Assembly (NCBI GenBank): GCA_002914805.1
Contig: JXTB01000638.1
Span: forward strand, 131,144-195,143
Reading direction: 5' to 3'
Source of the DNA: Parasponia andersonii
Taxonomy: Eukaryota; Streptophyta; Magnoliopsida; Rosales; Cannabaceae
DNA: 64,000 nt
The translations under genes and the position numbers were made by a program. Below, piece after piece: positions 36,339 through 50,233 of the stretch (positions are counted from its first letter, which is position 1; each line of letters opens with the position of its first letter). Below the pieces are notes generated by a model. That model had not been told where the DNA came from. It worked only from the letters and a program-made list of their open reading frames with translations, and made no database searches.

Positions 36339-38688
36339 TGTCATAACCCAAACTCCGAGTCAGTCACAGAAAATGAATCTCATAAATGGAAATTCAAAAG
36401 TTAGTTTTTTGAAAAATTTATAAAATAATTTTAATAGTAAAATTTTCATAGTTTTTATGATCACCATTAGACGTAGATTATTAATGAAATTTATTAAAAC
36501 AAAGTATTATCATCAGTAGTCTCACAATCTAGCACACTAATTATACAAACTGAGTCTGTGAAACGGACCTTAAGTATTTTATTACAAGCCAAGATAAATA
36601 AATAGAAATATATTACAAAGTTACAAGTTTCCAACTTAGTAACTAGCTCCTCCCTAAACTATTTCTGAATCTTCAAAATCATACTGAGCACTACTTGAGA
36701 GGAGAAAAGTAAATGGTGAGTATTCACATGCTCAGTAGATTTTTAATTACTTTTTTGGAACGATACAATTTATCAAACCTGTATGGTTAGTTTCTTTAAA
36801 TCTATTCATAAATCAAATTTATTCAAAACCAAATCCAAAACCACATTATTGTACATATCATACATTAACAAGAATATAAGTGAGCTCTCAACCTCTCATC
36901 ACGGACCTGTAATACCTCTGTAGCAGAGGTATCCAATATTTTGACACTATCCGTAAGTGTATCAGCCAAGAACTTGCGTAAGGGTCTAGGTCTTTCACCT
37001 AGCACTGCAACAACTCGCAAGCGATCTAAACTATTATGACACAATAATAGAACTCAAGTGTATGATCCTATGATATATACAACGTATAACAATTCATAAT
37101 AACTATGCATCTATGAATCAAATCATGCTTTAAAATCTAACTTGGCATTATTTTGATATTTACTGTAACATGGGATACATACCGCTATTTTACCCCATAA
37201 TCACAATATAAAAATATGTAAAATAATCCATATAATCTAATCTTAGCATAATTTAATAATTTTCAACAATTTGTCAAACAATCGTGAAATTACGATTTTT
37301 CATAAATAAGTTTTAATGCAATTATAAATCAAAATAGATATAAAGTCAGGTAATTGAATCCCTACCTCAATATGGCAGCTATACCAAGCTAAAGATGCTC
37401 GAAAAAAACTCCTATTGGTCATTTGGATATTCAAGTAGTCATTTTGGGATTCCGATAAGCTCACTTGAAAAAATGACTTTTTCATTAGAGCTTCAAATAG
37501 AGAAACAGAACTCACCACTGGATTCAGTGTACCAAAAAATGCTAATTAGACATATACTTGGTTAAAAGTAGGTCTCAGTGCAGGACTCACCTCATGACAC
37601 ACAAAACGATACTATTCACTAGTCTCGGAATTTGTGCCATTTTGAAACATAGCGATATTATATATAAAAATTTATTTTTCGACCTCATTAAATTCAAATT
37701 TGAAATCAAAAATAAATTTTGAGATCCTGAATCTTAAACATGCTTTAAATATAAGAATTACAAAAATGTTTCTTTTTGGAATTAATTTGAAAAATATCTA
37801 TTTTTTCAAAGTATTTAGAAAAATATTACTTTAAAAAAATATTTGAAAAAGTGTCAAATTCACTAATTATTTGTAAAAAATGTCATTTTCACAATAATAA
37901 TTCAGAAAGTATATGCTTTCTAATCTCAATCCAAGGCCCACATTTGAACAGAAGAAGACTGTAGTCTAACACTATTTAGTTTTGCATAAATATCACTTTT
38001 CGTTCTAAATTAGAAAAATACAACATTTTTTTTACTTAAAAGTGACCGTACAACTGGATACTATTTTTACTTCTACCAACTATAAATATTCATGATTTTT
38101 AACTTCTTTTCACCTCATATATTTACCTTGGGTAAAATAATTACTTAACCAAAAATTTACGAAAATATCACTTTTTACATAGTTAGTAAAAACGATAAAA
38201 GTGGTAAAAACTTACCGGAGATGAATTTTGACGCGCAAGTACTTAGGCGTGGTTGGCAATGACGAGACAAGACCCTACTCATCAGAGGTATCGTAAACAA
38301 AGGTTAAACGGTGCTTCGGTGGCTAGAAAACTTCACTGGAAGTGGAATCTTTGTGAGGTCGCTATGACTTCGTTTGACATCGAAATAAAGTGAGACTGGC
38401 GACGTTAGCTTCAGTTTCGAAAGCTCTTCGACGTAGGTTAGTACGTTGACTGAGACAGACAGCAGTGCAACAGCAGATCAAACATTTTCTTTCTTTTCTC
38501 TCTTCCTCAAACACCTCTTTACTAGAAATTTGAAGTTTTGAGGGATTTTGAAGCAAATTTTGGATACTGTAGCAATATAATAAAATAATTCAGATATTTT
38601 GATTATTTAAATCTAAAAATACTTAATTATAATTGTGCCATTGGTCTTAAAATGTCTTAAATACCCCTTGAAAATTTTAGTTTTTACA
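36339..38688. mobile_element. LTR-like copy, same family as the solo LTR at 45954
   Basis: It starts tgtcataaccca and ends near tttttaca. It shares, in order, several blocks with the 45954-48047 copy: the gagtcagt(c/a)ac start, a gagta/gcaccacctgag-like block near 36690, a ctcagtaga block, and atccctacctcaat near 37360. The two differ strongly, so this is an old insertion. No internal genes are seen, so it is a solo LTR or an LTR fragment. The flanks (TTTTT and CTTTT) are only a weak target duplication match. Confidence 0.6.
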
Positions 38689-39870
38689 CTTTTTCTTTTT
38701 CTTGTAGGAGAGTCAGGAAAGAGTGCATATATATTGGTATATAAACAACATGATCAATAAACCAAATATCACGGGAATATATATTGTACGTATATGTATT
38801 TACAACCATTACGGACGCTTTTTCCTAGTGAAAGTAAGAACATCACCATATAAAGAAAATGGTCAAGCATATGCTTAGTTTATGCCACCAGAATCAATTG
38901 TGTAGCCCATTAATAAGAGATGATTTTTCTTTTTTTTAATTAACGCTAGATACACAAGTAACATATACATAATGACATAATGACGTGGCATTTGTTTTGA
39001 GTTATTCACATATAAAGTGGAGCTCTTTTTTAAAAATTATGGGTCATTAAAACTAATGATATATTATTGTGTGTATCTTATGTGTGCCTTTAGTATTACT
39101 TTTTTTTTTTTTTCTCTTTCTTTGGCTGAGCTGGCTGGGAAAGATTCTTCAATGACGTTGCTTTCCTTAATTCCCTTTCGAAACGAATAATGCAACAATG
39201 GGAAAGGGAAAAACAATTAAAGAAATAAAAGAAAATTTGCATGAAAGATAACAAAGTAAGAAAACTGCTCCTATTAATAGGTTAAGAAATTAAGCACACT
39301 AAACTCCAGCTTATAATTATTCTCTTGAATGTATATTTCCTATGCGAACATGAATAAAAAGTAGAAAATTTTTATTTTTCTACTTTTCTCTTTTAGGGTG
39401 TGGCATCTGATACCTTAAAGTTCAAGACAACTTCCGAATTATGGCCGGTCTCACAGTCCACTTAATTGGCTGACTAAGATAGGCTGAAAAGTGTGAGAGT
39501 TGTTTTCCGAAATGGATCTTAGGTAGTATATGTTGGAATATAATTATTAGATGGAGAGGAGAATAAAGATTAGGCAAAGCATTCAAAAGGGAGCCAGGAA
39601 AAGAAATAGAGAAAGAGAAAAAGTTATATAAGAAAGAAATAAAAAAAAAATTATGATAAAAGATTACACCTGGAAAGAGATGTAGCGTATGAACACGGGA
39701 GTTGAGAAGGTTACAACAGAATAACAGGGAGAGAGAGATCAATTGGGGAAGGTACCATTGCGCATTAGCTTTAGATATGGGGCTGAAAACAGAAATAGAA
39801 AACCCCAAAAAGGATATTTGAAGGAATATCCAATGGCAAAGGGGGTTCTACGTACTACTATTATCATCTC

Positions 39871-39921
<51 letters not shown>

Positions 39922-40517
39922 GCCATTCCAAGTAGCTAGTACTATTCCTCTTCCTCTTTTTATCTCCCCATTCATATTCCAACAAATATATGTCGCGTAC
40001 TTTTTCTCGCGCTTTTTCGCTTAATCAAATACATTCATGCATAATGATCTATTAGTGTCTTGCTATACTAGTTTCAAGCTTTATATACACGTTAATCACA
40101 AAAGAAGCTAGAATACATAGACTGATTGTTTAGAATCTCCGATATCCCACAGAGTTTAGGAATGGAGAGTTAGTATCGATCACTTATTCAATTTTAAATT
40201 GAAAAAAAACGTAGCACTATAAGACGAGGAATTTACACCTAGGGATTTACTAAGTCTATAGTAATAAAAGGACTCACTCATAAATATTTTCAAAATTAAT
40301 TTTCTTTGTCATATTACACATCTAAAATTACTTGAATACCATATATTCTAACAAATCCTAAAATATATTCTTCTTTAATTCACTTCAAATTACTTCTTAC
40401 ACCACGCTACTTGTAGCACCCCGTCATAATTGTCGGTCCTGATTTTGATCATGGTGGTGTCTTCGCTCGACTAGGGTCGAAAAATTTCGATTTTGATCGA
40501 ACTTGTACTACTACTTC
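38689..40517. other. AT-rich intergenic region with (TA)n run
   Basis: No supported gene. A (TA)n microsatellite of about 21 units occupies 39873-39916. Confidence 0.6.
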
Positions 40518-41784
40518 TATAACATTATGTAAATCTAGATTAAAAAGAAATGTCAATTTATAATTTTATCTTATAAGGTTAAAGCGGAAGATCGGTCAAT
40601 TTTTTTTTTTGAAAATTTCATTTTCTTTTGAATGTTGCTATTCGTAATTAAATTAAAGAAATATTTTTTAATGAACACTTATTTTACTTCATAATTGAAA
40701 TTAAGTCTTAAAGTAGAAATTAAATTCATACACTTCATAAAAATAAAATCACACTTAGTTTTGGTCAAATAATTAAGTACTTGAAAGTAAGAACATAAAA
40801 TTGCTTAAAACATTTTATTGCTATTTGGGATTCCGCTACCACCAACCAACCTCCAGTAGGAATTATTACTCATTTGGAAAATTTAAATGAATAGAATGAG
40901 CATGTACCCAGTAAGTAAATCTTATGCATGCAATAACTGTCATGTCACATGAATAATATATTTTTAGAACCACAACTGTGTATCCTTTTTTTTTTTGGAA
41001 ACATCTTATTCATAAATATTTTTATTTTATAAACTTTTTATATTTGAGCTTAACATAATGTAATGCCAAATCTATCAGAAGTGATGAGCCATAAAAATAG
41101 TGTCATGATAAGAATATATAACCCTATAGCTATTTGGATCTCATATAGCTATCGTACTACAATAATTAGCACAATTATAAGAGAAAGTTAACTCCAAATA
41201 TCATAGATTGAATTTGAAAGACTAAGAGTTCGAAGAATTACCTTTTTCTTGAATCTTGAAGAGAACTTTAGAGAATTTCTTGAAATCTTTATAGACTACC
41301 ACAATTATAAGAGAAAGAGAGGTACTGAGAAATATAGCAAGAAAGTAGATTGTGATTACAAGATAGTGCCCTATTTAGAGGCTTATTGTGAACATAAAAT
41401 ATACTTAAAATATATATATTTTTTAAAGTTAATAATAATTACACTACTTACTTAACTTTATTCTCTTTTTTTTTTTATTTGTTATCATTTGATTATGAAA
41501 TTAATTAATTTCCATTATACTCTTCTACTTATAAAGTAGTACAATATTTGATAACAACATGTAGATACATAATATGTAGACAATATCATCTTTGTATTTA
41601 GTATCCATTTAATCAATATAATGAATGCACCTTTCAAATAGTTAATGTATTAAACCATACCATCTTTGCAATTTTTAAAAATTTATTTTGTTTTCTAATA
41701 TTATTAATTAATTTCTTTTGCTTTAATAGCTAGTAGGATGTAAACTCATAACATGTTTTGCCAACTCCACCATTAATAAAGTAA
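40518..41784 (-). repeat. Left (3') LTR of the chromovirus, internally shortened
   Basis: It matches both ends of the right-hand LTR (taacattatgtaaatctaga near 40520 and ttttgccaactccaccatta near 41758). It lacks the roughly 1.9 kb middle section of that copy. Confidence 0.85.
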
Positions 41785-41841
41785 GGTTGTCAATCCAATA
41801 GGTATTTTTTTTCTTTACCTATAGGTAGGTATTTTTTTTTA

Positions 41842-41876
41842 GCCGTTGGATCACCATCTAATGGTGATCCAATGGC
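41842..41876. repeat. Near-perfect 16-bp inverted repeat with 3-bp loop
   Basis: The arms are gccgttggatcaccat and atggtgatccaatggc around cta. One pair is mismatched. It follows a T-run just right of the left LTR and is distinct from both the LTR and the LINE coding region. Confidence 0.85.
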
Positions 41877-41984
41877 TATAATAAAGTGCATAAAAAGACG
41901 TGCATCATTAATGTTCTTTCTCTCTCTTACTTTTTACAATAAAAAAAATGTGCATGCTAAATTTTCATTGGCCAAATTGNAGTA

Positions 41985-43500
41985 ATTTATTAAATAAAAG
42001 AAAATAAAAATGAAAAAGGTACAAAATGTTTGAAAAATACAATACAAAATATTTGAAAAATACAATCTCCAAAATAGAAAATAATAGCAGCTGAAAACAG
42101 AAAGGAATAGTCCTAAGAGGAGCCAGATAACTATGCCGAAACAAAATTATTGTCTTAATCTCTCAACAATGCCTCATTAAAAATCTTTTTATGTAAAACC
42201 CAATAGGAAAAATCACAAAGAGGAAAAAAGAGCACATTGTATTATAAATGGGCAACTAAGAAAAGCGGAAACCACAAAGCCCTGAATAATCTTTCTTAAT
42301 TGTGTCATGGATAAATAGGGGAGCAGTATGCCACCAAGTCAGAGCTTGAATACTTGTCACTCTAGAACTAAAATATCAGCAACAATATTCCCTTCACGAA
42401 AGATGTGGGAAACATGAAAATGCATCTTTGAAATCAACCCAAGACAACACATCCACGATGGTCTCCAACGCCAAGGAACAGACAAAGAATGAGACTTCAG
42501 AATCGAAACCAAATAAGACGAATCACTTTTCAGCCATAAGTTTTTCCACCCTAAGTCCCATGCATAGAAAATTGCATGAATCACAACAGCCAATTCCGCC
42601 TCAAAAGCATAGGCCTTACCAATAGAAATAGCAAAACCCTCTTTAAAGAAATCCCTGGACGTCCTAAAAATACCATCATAACTTGCTAACACAGGACAAC
42701 TATAAGCAGCACATCTGTATTAACCTTTAACCATCCTACCGGTGGGACTCGCCAAAATACTTCAACTATTTTTGGAGCTTTTGATGGCTTTAGCTTGATG
42801 TTAAGATATTTCAGAATTCTTAACTCCTCTAAATAATTTCTCATAGTACTTGATCCAACATTGTTAGATTCACTAACTGCACGCTATACTAGAGTGATGG
42901 ACATATGGATAGAAGTGAGCTTATTGTCAAACAATAACTTGTTATGTGAAGTCCAAATAACCCAAACAGCAGTCACAATAACCGATCTCCAAAGCTGAGA
43001 AACTTGGCTACTAAAATTATCCTCAAGGGCATCAAACCAAATATCAATAACAGAGCCATCCAATCGAATACACCGCCTAAAAGCAGAAGAGATAGCTCCC
43101 CAAAGACTGCGGGCAAAGTCACATGAGATGAAAAGGTGATCAGTAGTTTCCTCATTTCTAAAGCAAAAACGATAACACGAAGTCATGATAAAGCCTCTCT
43201 GCATGAGATTATGTTCCGTTTGAAGTTTATCTTGAAGAGATCTCCAAAAAACTATAAAACGCGACGGAAGAATATAATTAGCCCAAAACTTATTACCCCA
43301 TCTTTTCTTTACAGAAGGACTGATCAAAGAATTGTAGGCATCTGCATAAATAACATTACTAGAAGCAGAATATCGCCAAATAAGTGTATCTAGAGAATCA
43401 CAGATAACCGTCTTTCGGATCTCTTCAGTAATCATTAGAAAATTGGAAGTAAAGGAAGCAGGTAGAGACCATTCATAATCCGAAACACGTTCACCAATGG
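41985..43500 (-). mobile_element. 5'-truncated LINE (L1-type) fragment: zinc-binding RT domain plus RNase H
   Basis: The minus-strand frame at 42884-43497 encodes the end of a LINE ORF2: a zf-RVT domain (KKRWGNKFWANYILPSRF, FRNEETTDHLFISCDFARSL with its Cys/His cluster, and WRSVIVTAVWVIWTSHN). A further part at 42357-42740 encodes a plant LINE RNase H (WLKVNTD, FEAELAVVIHA, LWLKSDSSYLV, VSHIFREGN). The frame is interrupted between the two domains by a stop and a shift. The endonuclease and main reverse transcriptase are missing, so this is a 5'-truncated copy. No poly-A tail or target duplication could be fixed; the left end is approximate and close to a single N at 41980. Confidence 0.85.
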
Positions 43501-45953
43501 TAATAGATAAATATATATTAATTATTCTATTTTCATATATTTGAAAAAGAAAATCAATATTACTTATTAATTTAACATATTAAGAGGTTAATATTAAAAT
43601 TAATTAAATACTCAACACATTAAACAATAATTATATACATGAATTTGGAAATACATATTTTTTTTTCTTTTTATTAGGCACACGTGGTTAAACTTGACTT
43701 TCATGTATATATTCCACTACAACCATCTCCACAAAATTCGTTAGTGTATAACTATTTAATTTATATGATTAAATAATTTAAATAAACATAGTAAAATTTT
43801 AGGCTAAGTAACAAACTTGGTATTACAATTTCCTATCCCCTTAAAATAATTTCGTCCTTAAAATTATAACTTACCAAATAGGTTCAAATATTTAGCTTTA
43901 ATCTCATCTTTACATTCTCAAGTAACCTCTTCCATTAAATGATTTCTCTAAAGGACATTGACCAACTTAATCTTCCTACTGTGAAATTCTTTATCTTTTT
44001 TATTTTCCAAGATTCGAACAGGAACTTCTTCATATATAAGGTCTTTGTGCAATTAAAGAGATTCATAGTTTAAGACATGTGATAGATCAGCCAAATATTT
44101 TCTTAGCATAGAGACATAAAAAATATTATGTACTTTAGAAAGTCTTGGTGGTAATGCCAATTTATATGCCAAATCTCCAACTCACTCCAAAATCTCAAAA
44201 TGTCCAATGTAACGTGGACTTAATTTTCCCTTTATGCCAAATCTCATTACCCCTTTCATTGGTGCAACTTTAAGAAATGCCATGTCTCCAACTAAAAATT
44301 CCAAGTTATTTCATCTCTTATCCGCATAACTTTTTTGACGACTTTGGGTTGTTTTCATCTTTGCCCTGATTCTTTCTATAATATCCGCTATTTGTTATAC
44401 AATTTCTGGCCTAAGAAGTTTCCTCTTACCAACTTCATCCTAGTGAATTGGAGATCAACACTTTCTACCATAGAGAGCCTCATAAGGTGATATGTCAATC
44501 ATTGCTTGGTAGTTATTATTATAAGAAAATTTGATCAATGGCAGATATTGATATCAAGAAATACCAAAATCTAGAATACAATATCTCAACATATCTTTGA
44601 ATGTTTGAATTTTCCTTTCTGATTGACTGTCAGTATGGGGATGAAAAGCAGTGCTAAACCTCAACTAGGTACCCATAGCTTTATGTAAACTCTTCTAGAA
44701 TTTAGAAATAAACCTAGGATCTCGATCAGATATAATCGATACAGGAATCCCATGCAACCTCACAATTTCATTTATATAAAGTTTGGCATATTTATCCATG
44801 GAGTAAGTATTACAAGTCGGAAGAAAATGTGCCGATTTTGTAAGTTTATCCACAATTACCCACATGGAGTTTGCACCTTTCTTTATTCTCGGTAATCTAA
44901 GGACAAAATCTATGCTGATATGCTCCTATTTCCACTCAGGCATCATTAGTGGTTGCAATAAACCTAAAGGTTATTGATGCTCTGCTTTCACTTACTGACA
45001 GATGAGACAATGCTCAACATATTGTGCAATATCTCTAGGCATATTAACCCATCAAAAATACTATCTTAAATCACGATACATTTTCATATTGTCTGGATGT
45101 ATAGAATAGGGGGTTTCATGTTCCTTTCTTATGATCTCTTTCTTAAGTTTAAGAATATCAGGAACACATAAACAATTATCAAATCTCAAAGTATTGTCAG
45201 AAATGATTACGAAGTCTTGATATTAGCCATTTCTACACCTTTACAAAGCTTCATTAAATTTGGATCATCACCTTGTGAAGCCTTAATCCGATCAAGAAGA
45301 CTTGATTTCATAGACAAAGTAGCCAAGTAAGCAGAATCCCCTTGATCTACAACTTCTAACCTCAAGTGTTGCATATCTAATATTAATGGTAGGATTTCAC
45401 GTATAGAAACAACAGAGCTAGAATATTTTCTACTTAATATATCAGCAACCACATTTGCCTTTCTTGGATGATAGTTGATCGTACAATCATAATATTTCAT
45501 AGTTGATCGTACAATCATAATCTTTCACCAACTCGAGCCATCATCGTTGTCTCATATTAAGTTCTTTCTAGGTGAAGAAATATTTTAAACGTTTGTGGTC
45601 AGTGCAAATATCACACTTAACCCCACACAAATAATGTCGCCAAATCTTAAAAGCAAAGACCACTGCTGCAAGTTCAAGATTATGTGTTGGATAATTCTTC
45701 TCATACTTCTTTAGTTATCATGAGGCATAGGATATTACATTTCCATGTTGCATAAGAACGCATCCCAAACCCATTTTGGAGGCATCAATATAAATGACAA
45801 ATCCTTTACTCCTTCGGGAATATTTAAAATTGGGGCACAGGTCAATCGTTATTTTAGTTTTCTAAAACTCTGTTCACAATCATTTAACCATATGAACTTC
45901 ACATTTTTCTGGGTCAATTAGGTCAGTAGAGTCGCAATCTTTGAAAATCCCTC

Positions 45954-46408
45954 TGTCACAACCTGAGGCCAGGGTCAGTAACAGAATGAGTATTTCATAA
46001 AATAGAAATACCAAAAAATATATATTTTTTAAAAATGACTCAATTAATTCAAAAATTTACCCGGGGAATCCAACCTTTCAAAATTGGCCTTCATAAAATT
46101 TTTAATTGAAAATAAAACCCCACAGTTATGCGTCACTTATTGAACATAGACCGTAATTAAAATAATTGTTTAATAGTCATACATTACAAATCATCTCACA
46201 CTCAAATACAAACATAAGTAATACAAATTGTGTCCAAATCTCATACTCAAATCTAAATATTTCATAAGTCTCGTAGGAATTTATCAAAATATAAATAAAC
46301 TAATGATTCTGCAAATATCTCGATCTAGTTCTTCTAGTCCAAATCATACTGAGTACCACCTGAGGGAAAGAAGGGGGTGAGCTAATGCCCAGTAGAGAAT
46401 CGATTACA

Positions 46409-46456
<48 letters not shown>

Positions 46457-48047
46457 AAATATACTCATATTGAAGGTCATGTATGGTTAGTATTCTATTC
46501 AAAATAGTTCACAAATCCCAAGTAGAAATCATAGTCCAATAGTTCAAACATTCCAAACTATTGTAAAACATTCATCAAAATCAGTACATATCTATTCAAT
46601 CCAACATATAACTATGTATGCAATCATGATGTCCGAAGTGTCCTAATGGATCACCCGTAAATCTGAGCATCCTAAAAAGGCTTCATAAGTCCGATCATCC
46701 AATGTAAGGCATCGTAAATCCGATCACCCATTGTAAAGCATCGTAAGTATGTGAATGTATGCAAATGCTATATGAATGACAAAATAAGGATATATACCAT
46801 TCCCACAAAATCTCAAAATAACCACGCAATGTTCTTTAATCAAACAATATTTAGTCCTCAAATCATATTGGATTTTCTAAGAATTTCGACATTATAACAA
46901 CTATTTTTGATTAAAACCCAAAAATCCAATTTCTTGCAAAAAATAATTTCAAACAGTATATATATGATACACCAACCAGTGTGACGTGCCTCACAAGCAT
47001 TTTATATATTATAAATTATTTCATGAAATTTCATATTTATCAAAAATATGTGAAAATCAAATTAAGCCAATTTAAAGATCAAGTAATCTAATCCCTACCT
47101 CAATCAAAAGTCCAATTAGCATTACAAGGCTATGGAGAAAGTTTTGCGTCGTTTGGAAAAATAGATGTCGTTTTCGAAACTTTGATTCCTTGGTTTGAAA
47201 ACTTGATTTTCAAACGGAGCTCCAAATCATAAAACAGACTTCACCACTGAATTCAGAGCACCCAAAAACCCTGAGTTAGATACACATTTTGTCAAATTTA
47301 GATGCAGGCCCTACAATATGCAAATCGAGACAAATCTGAGTCGTCTGATTTCGTTTTTGGGGCTCGTTTTGAGAACATAGTCAATATATATCTCATTTTC
47401 ACCATTTTCAATGTAGATTCAAAAAATGATATTGATTTTAAAATCTAACCGTCCGATCAAAAACGAGATATCTACCACCAGATTGCTCGTGAGGAGGAGA
47501 GTCCAAGGTGACCGGTTTTGCATCTAACAGTGGCCGGAATCGGCTCCAGCAAGCAAAAAAATCAGCTGTGTTTTTTGCAATTTTTTGGCGATCGCGGGCT
47601 CCGATGCAGCTGGTTCTAGTAGCAGAAGCTTCATCCAATAGGGGGATGTTGACTCCAGTCAGTGGCATAAGGCAACGGAGGCTGGAGGTAGCTCAATGGA
47701 GCTTTGCCGGATTTCGGGTTTTGGGTTTTTTGCTTCGGGGACTAAATCGAAAAAGAAAGAGAAAATGCAGGGATTTATGGGTAATTTTCGTACTATAGCG
47801 CCACGTGTCAACTTCTGGTTAAGTGGGCACTGTTTTGCTTATTTGCACTTAGACCCAGTTTTATGAAAATGTTCTCAAAAACATCCTTAAATAATTATAT
47901 TTTTTATCCCAATTTCAAACTTTTTTTACATTTTCACCCAAATGAACCTAGACCCAAATCTATCCAAAGTCATCCAATAATAATTTTTTTTTATATATAT
48001 CGGGTTAAAAGACCAATTTGTCCTTACAATTTTTAAGGGATTTCACA
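45954..48047. mobile_element. Solo LTR (2094 bp) nested in the chromovirus pol
   Basis: It begins TGTCACAACC and ends GGGATTTCACA, and is flanked by a perfect 5-bp duplication CCCTC (45949-45953 and 48048-48052). Chromovirus pol sequence continues on both sides. It holds a (TA)n microsatellite at 46413-46454 and no retroelement genes. It is younger than its host element. Confidence 0.92.
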
Positions 48048-50219
48048 CCCTCCATAAACTTTTTATAATACCCTATCAAACCAAGGAAACTTCTAACTTC
48101 TTTCACATTGATCAGTATTGGCCATTATTGAACTGCTTCTAACTTACTAGGGTCAACAGACACACCCTCTTTAGAGATGATGTGTCCAAGGAAAGAAATT
48201 GATGTCATCTAGAATTCGCACTTCTTGAATTTTGCATAAAGCTTATTCTCTCGAAGAATTTGTAAGACAATACATAGATGACATTCATGTTTTTCTTTGG
48301 ATTTAGAGTATATCAAAGTGTCATCAATGAAGATGATAACAAATTAATCAAAGTAATCCTTGAATACTCTATTCATTAGATCTATAAAAGCTGCAGGGAC
48401 TTTAATTAGGCCAAACAGCATGACAAAAAATTCATAATACTCATATCTCATTCTGAAGGCTATCTTTGGTACATCATCTTCCTTAACTTTCAACTAATGA
48501 TAGCGGGAACGTAAATCAATTTTAGAAAAATATCCTTCTCCTTATAGTTGATAAAATATGTCTTAAATCCGAGATAATAGGTACTTATTCTTTATGGTTA
48601 CTTTGTTCAATTCTCTGTAATTAATACATAGCCTCATTGAACCATCTTTTTTTTTTTTTTTAACAAAGAGTACTGAAGCTCCCCATGGTGAATAACTAGG
48701 CCTGATGAACTTCTTATCCAGAAGGTCTTGGAATTGCTCTTTAAGTTCTTTCAATCCAGCTAGAGCTATACGATAAGGTGTCTTAAAAATAGGCGTAGTA
48801 CCAAGAACTCTGTCTATTACGAACTCAATCTCACGATCTGGAATTAGTCTAGGTAAGTCTTCAGGAAAAACATCTATAAAGTCTTGAATAATTGGTACAT
48901 GGTCTATTGCAATCTCTTCCTTTAGTACTTCAATTACTGATGCTAAGAAATGAACACAACCTTTGATTAGCATTGTTTAGCATATGTTGAGCCTTTATTG
49001 CAGTAATAATAGGTATGCGAGGTACACTCCTATCTCCGAGGAATGAAAAAATGTCCAGTCAGAAGTTGGAACCTCACTTCCTTTTTACTACAATTAATCG
49101 TTGCATGGTTTGCACTCAACCAATCCATACTAAGAATTATATCAAAATCAGTAATGTCAAGAAGAATGAGATCGACCAAAACTTCTTGTCTATTAATTAG
49201 GATTTTACATCTTTGAAGTTTTACAACTAGAGTTTATAATAGTTCCTGATGGTGTTGAAATACTAAACTTTCTATCTAAATGTTCTAGAACAACTTTTAA
49301 TTTTTTTGCAAAAGATAAGTTGACAAATGAATGGGTAGCACCAGAATCAATCAAAATAAAGGTGGGAATACTAAAAACAATCATGGTACCTGTTATAACA
49401 TCTTAAGAAGTGTTAGCCTCTTCATATGTCATAGCATAAATATGCCCTTGCGTTTTATTCTGCCCATCGTTGTCACCAATGATGGGGTTCTTCTTGCAAT
49501 CTTTGTTGCAATATCATGGCTTACCACATTTGAAGCACAAGGTATAAACTATGCAATATTAGCCTGAGTGAGCCTTTCCGTACTTCTCGCAAGTTGTCAC
49601 TGCTCGCTTGTTATTGTTGCCACCTTTGTCACCTCCATTGTTGTTTGATTTCTATTTTTGATTGTTTTTATTCTATGGTTTTCCTTTTTGATATCCACTT
49701 GCTTTGTGATTTTCTGGCTAATTGGACTTTTCATCATCTTCAACAAAAATCTGAGCTCAATCCAAAACTTCAGCATAGGTAGTTAATTTCAGATATTTGA
49801 TCGAATACCTTAAGCAAGGTTTCAATCCTATCTCGAACTTCCTCACCTTACGCTCCTCAGTTTTCACTAAGTGTAGTGCAAATCGAGATAATTATTCAAA
49901 CCGATGTTCATACTGTGAAACAATCATGGATTTTTTGCACCAAATTGATGAACTCTACCTCTTTAGCTTGCCTCACAGAATATGAGAAATACTTTTCAAA
50001 GAATATTTCCTTGAAATGGGTCCAGGTAATAGGGTTGGCTTGAATATTTGTATTAATGTTCTAAAGTATACTAACACTTATATACACCTAAAGAAATAAA
50101 CAAGCAATTATATTTAATCTTTTTTCTCTTACTAGTTGGCTGAAGCGAGGTCCCCATGGCATAAACTAAATTTTGGTTTTTTTTTTTTTAAAAAAGTATA
50201 TAGAAATGGCAAAATGCTC

Positions 50220-50231
50220 GCTCTGATACTA
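50220..50231 (-). promoter_or_regulatory. Primer-binding site, initiator tRNA-Met type
   Basis: On the minus strand this reads TAGTATCAGAGC, one base from the TGGTATCAGAGC site used by many plant LTR retrotransposons. It lies two bases inside the right-hand LTR, which fixes the orientation of the element. Confidence 0.85.
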
Positions 50232-50233
50232 AT

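Noticed and set aside
39422-39808. 128-codon minus-strand ORF
   Set aside because: Its Phe/Leu/Ser-rich translation comes from A-rich sequence; no splice partners or known motif.
41810-43510. Target-site duplication for the LINE fragment
   Set aside because: ccaataggta on the left and ccaatggta on the right are similar, but the match is too short and imperfect to claim.
47438-47798. Overlapping ORFs on both strands (76 and 96 codons) inside the solo LTR
   Set aside because: They lie within a GC-richer part of an LTR and resemble no retroelement or host protein.
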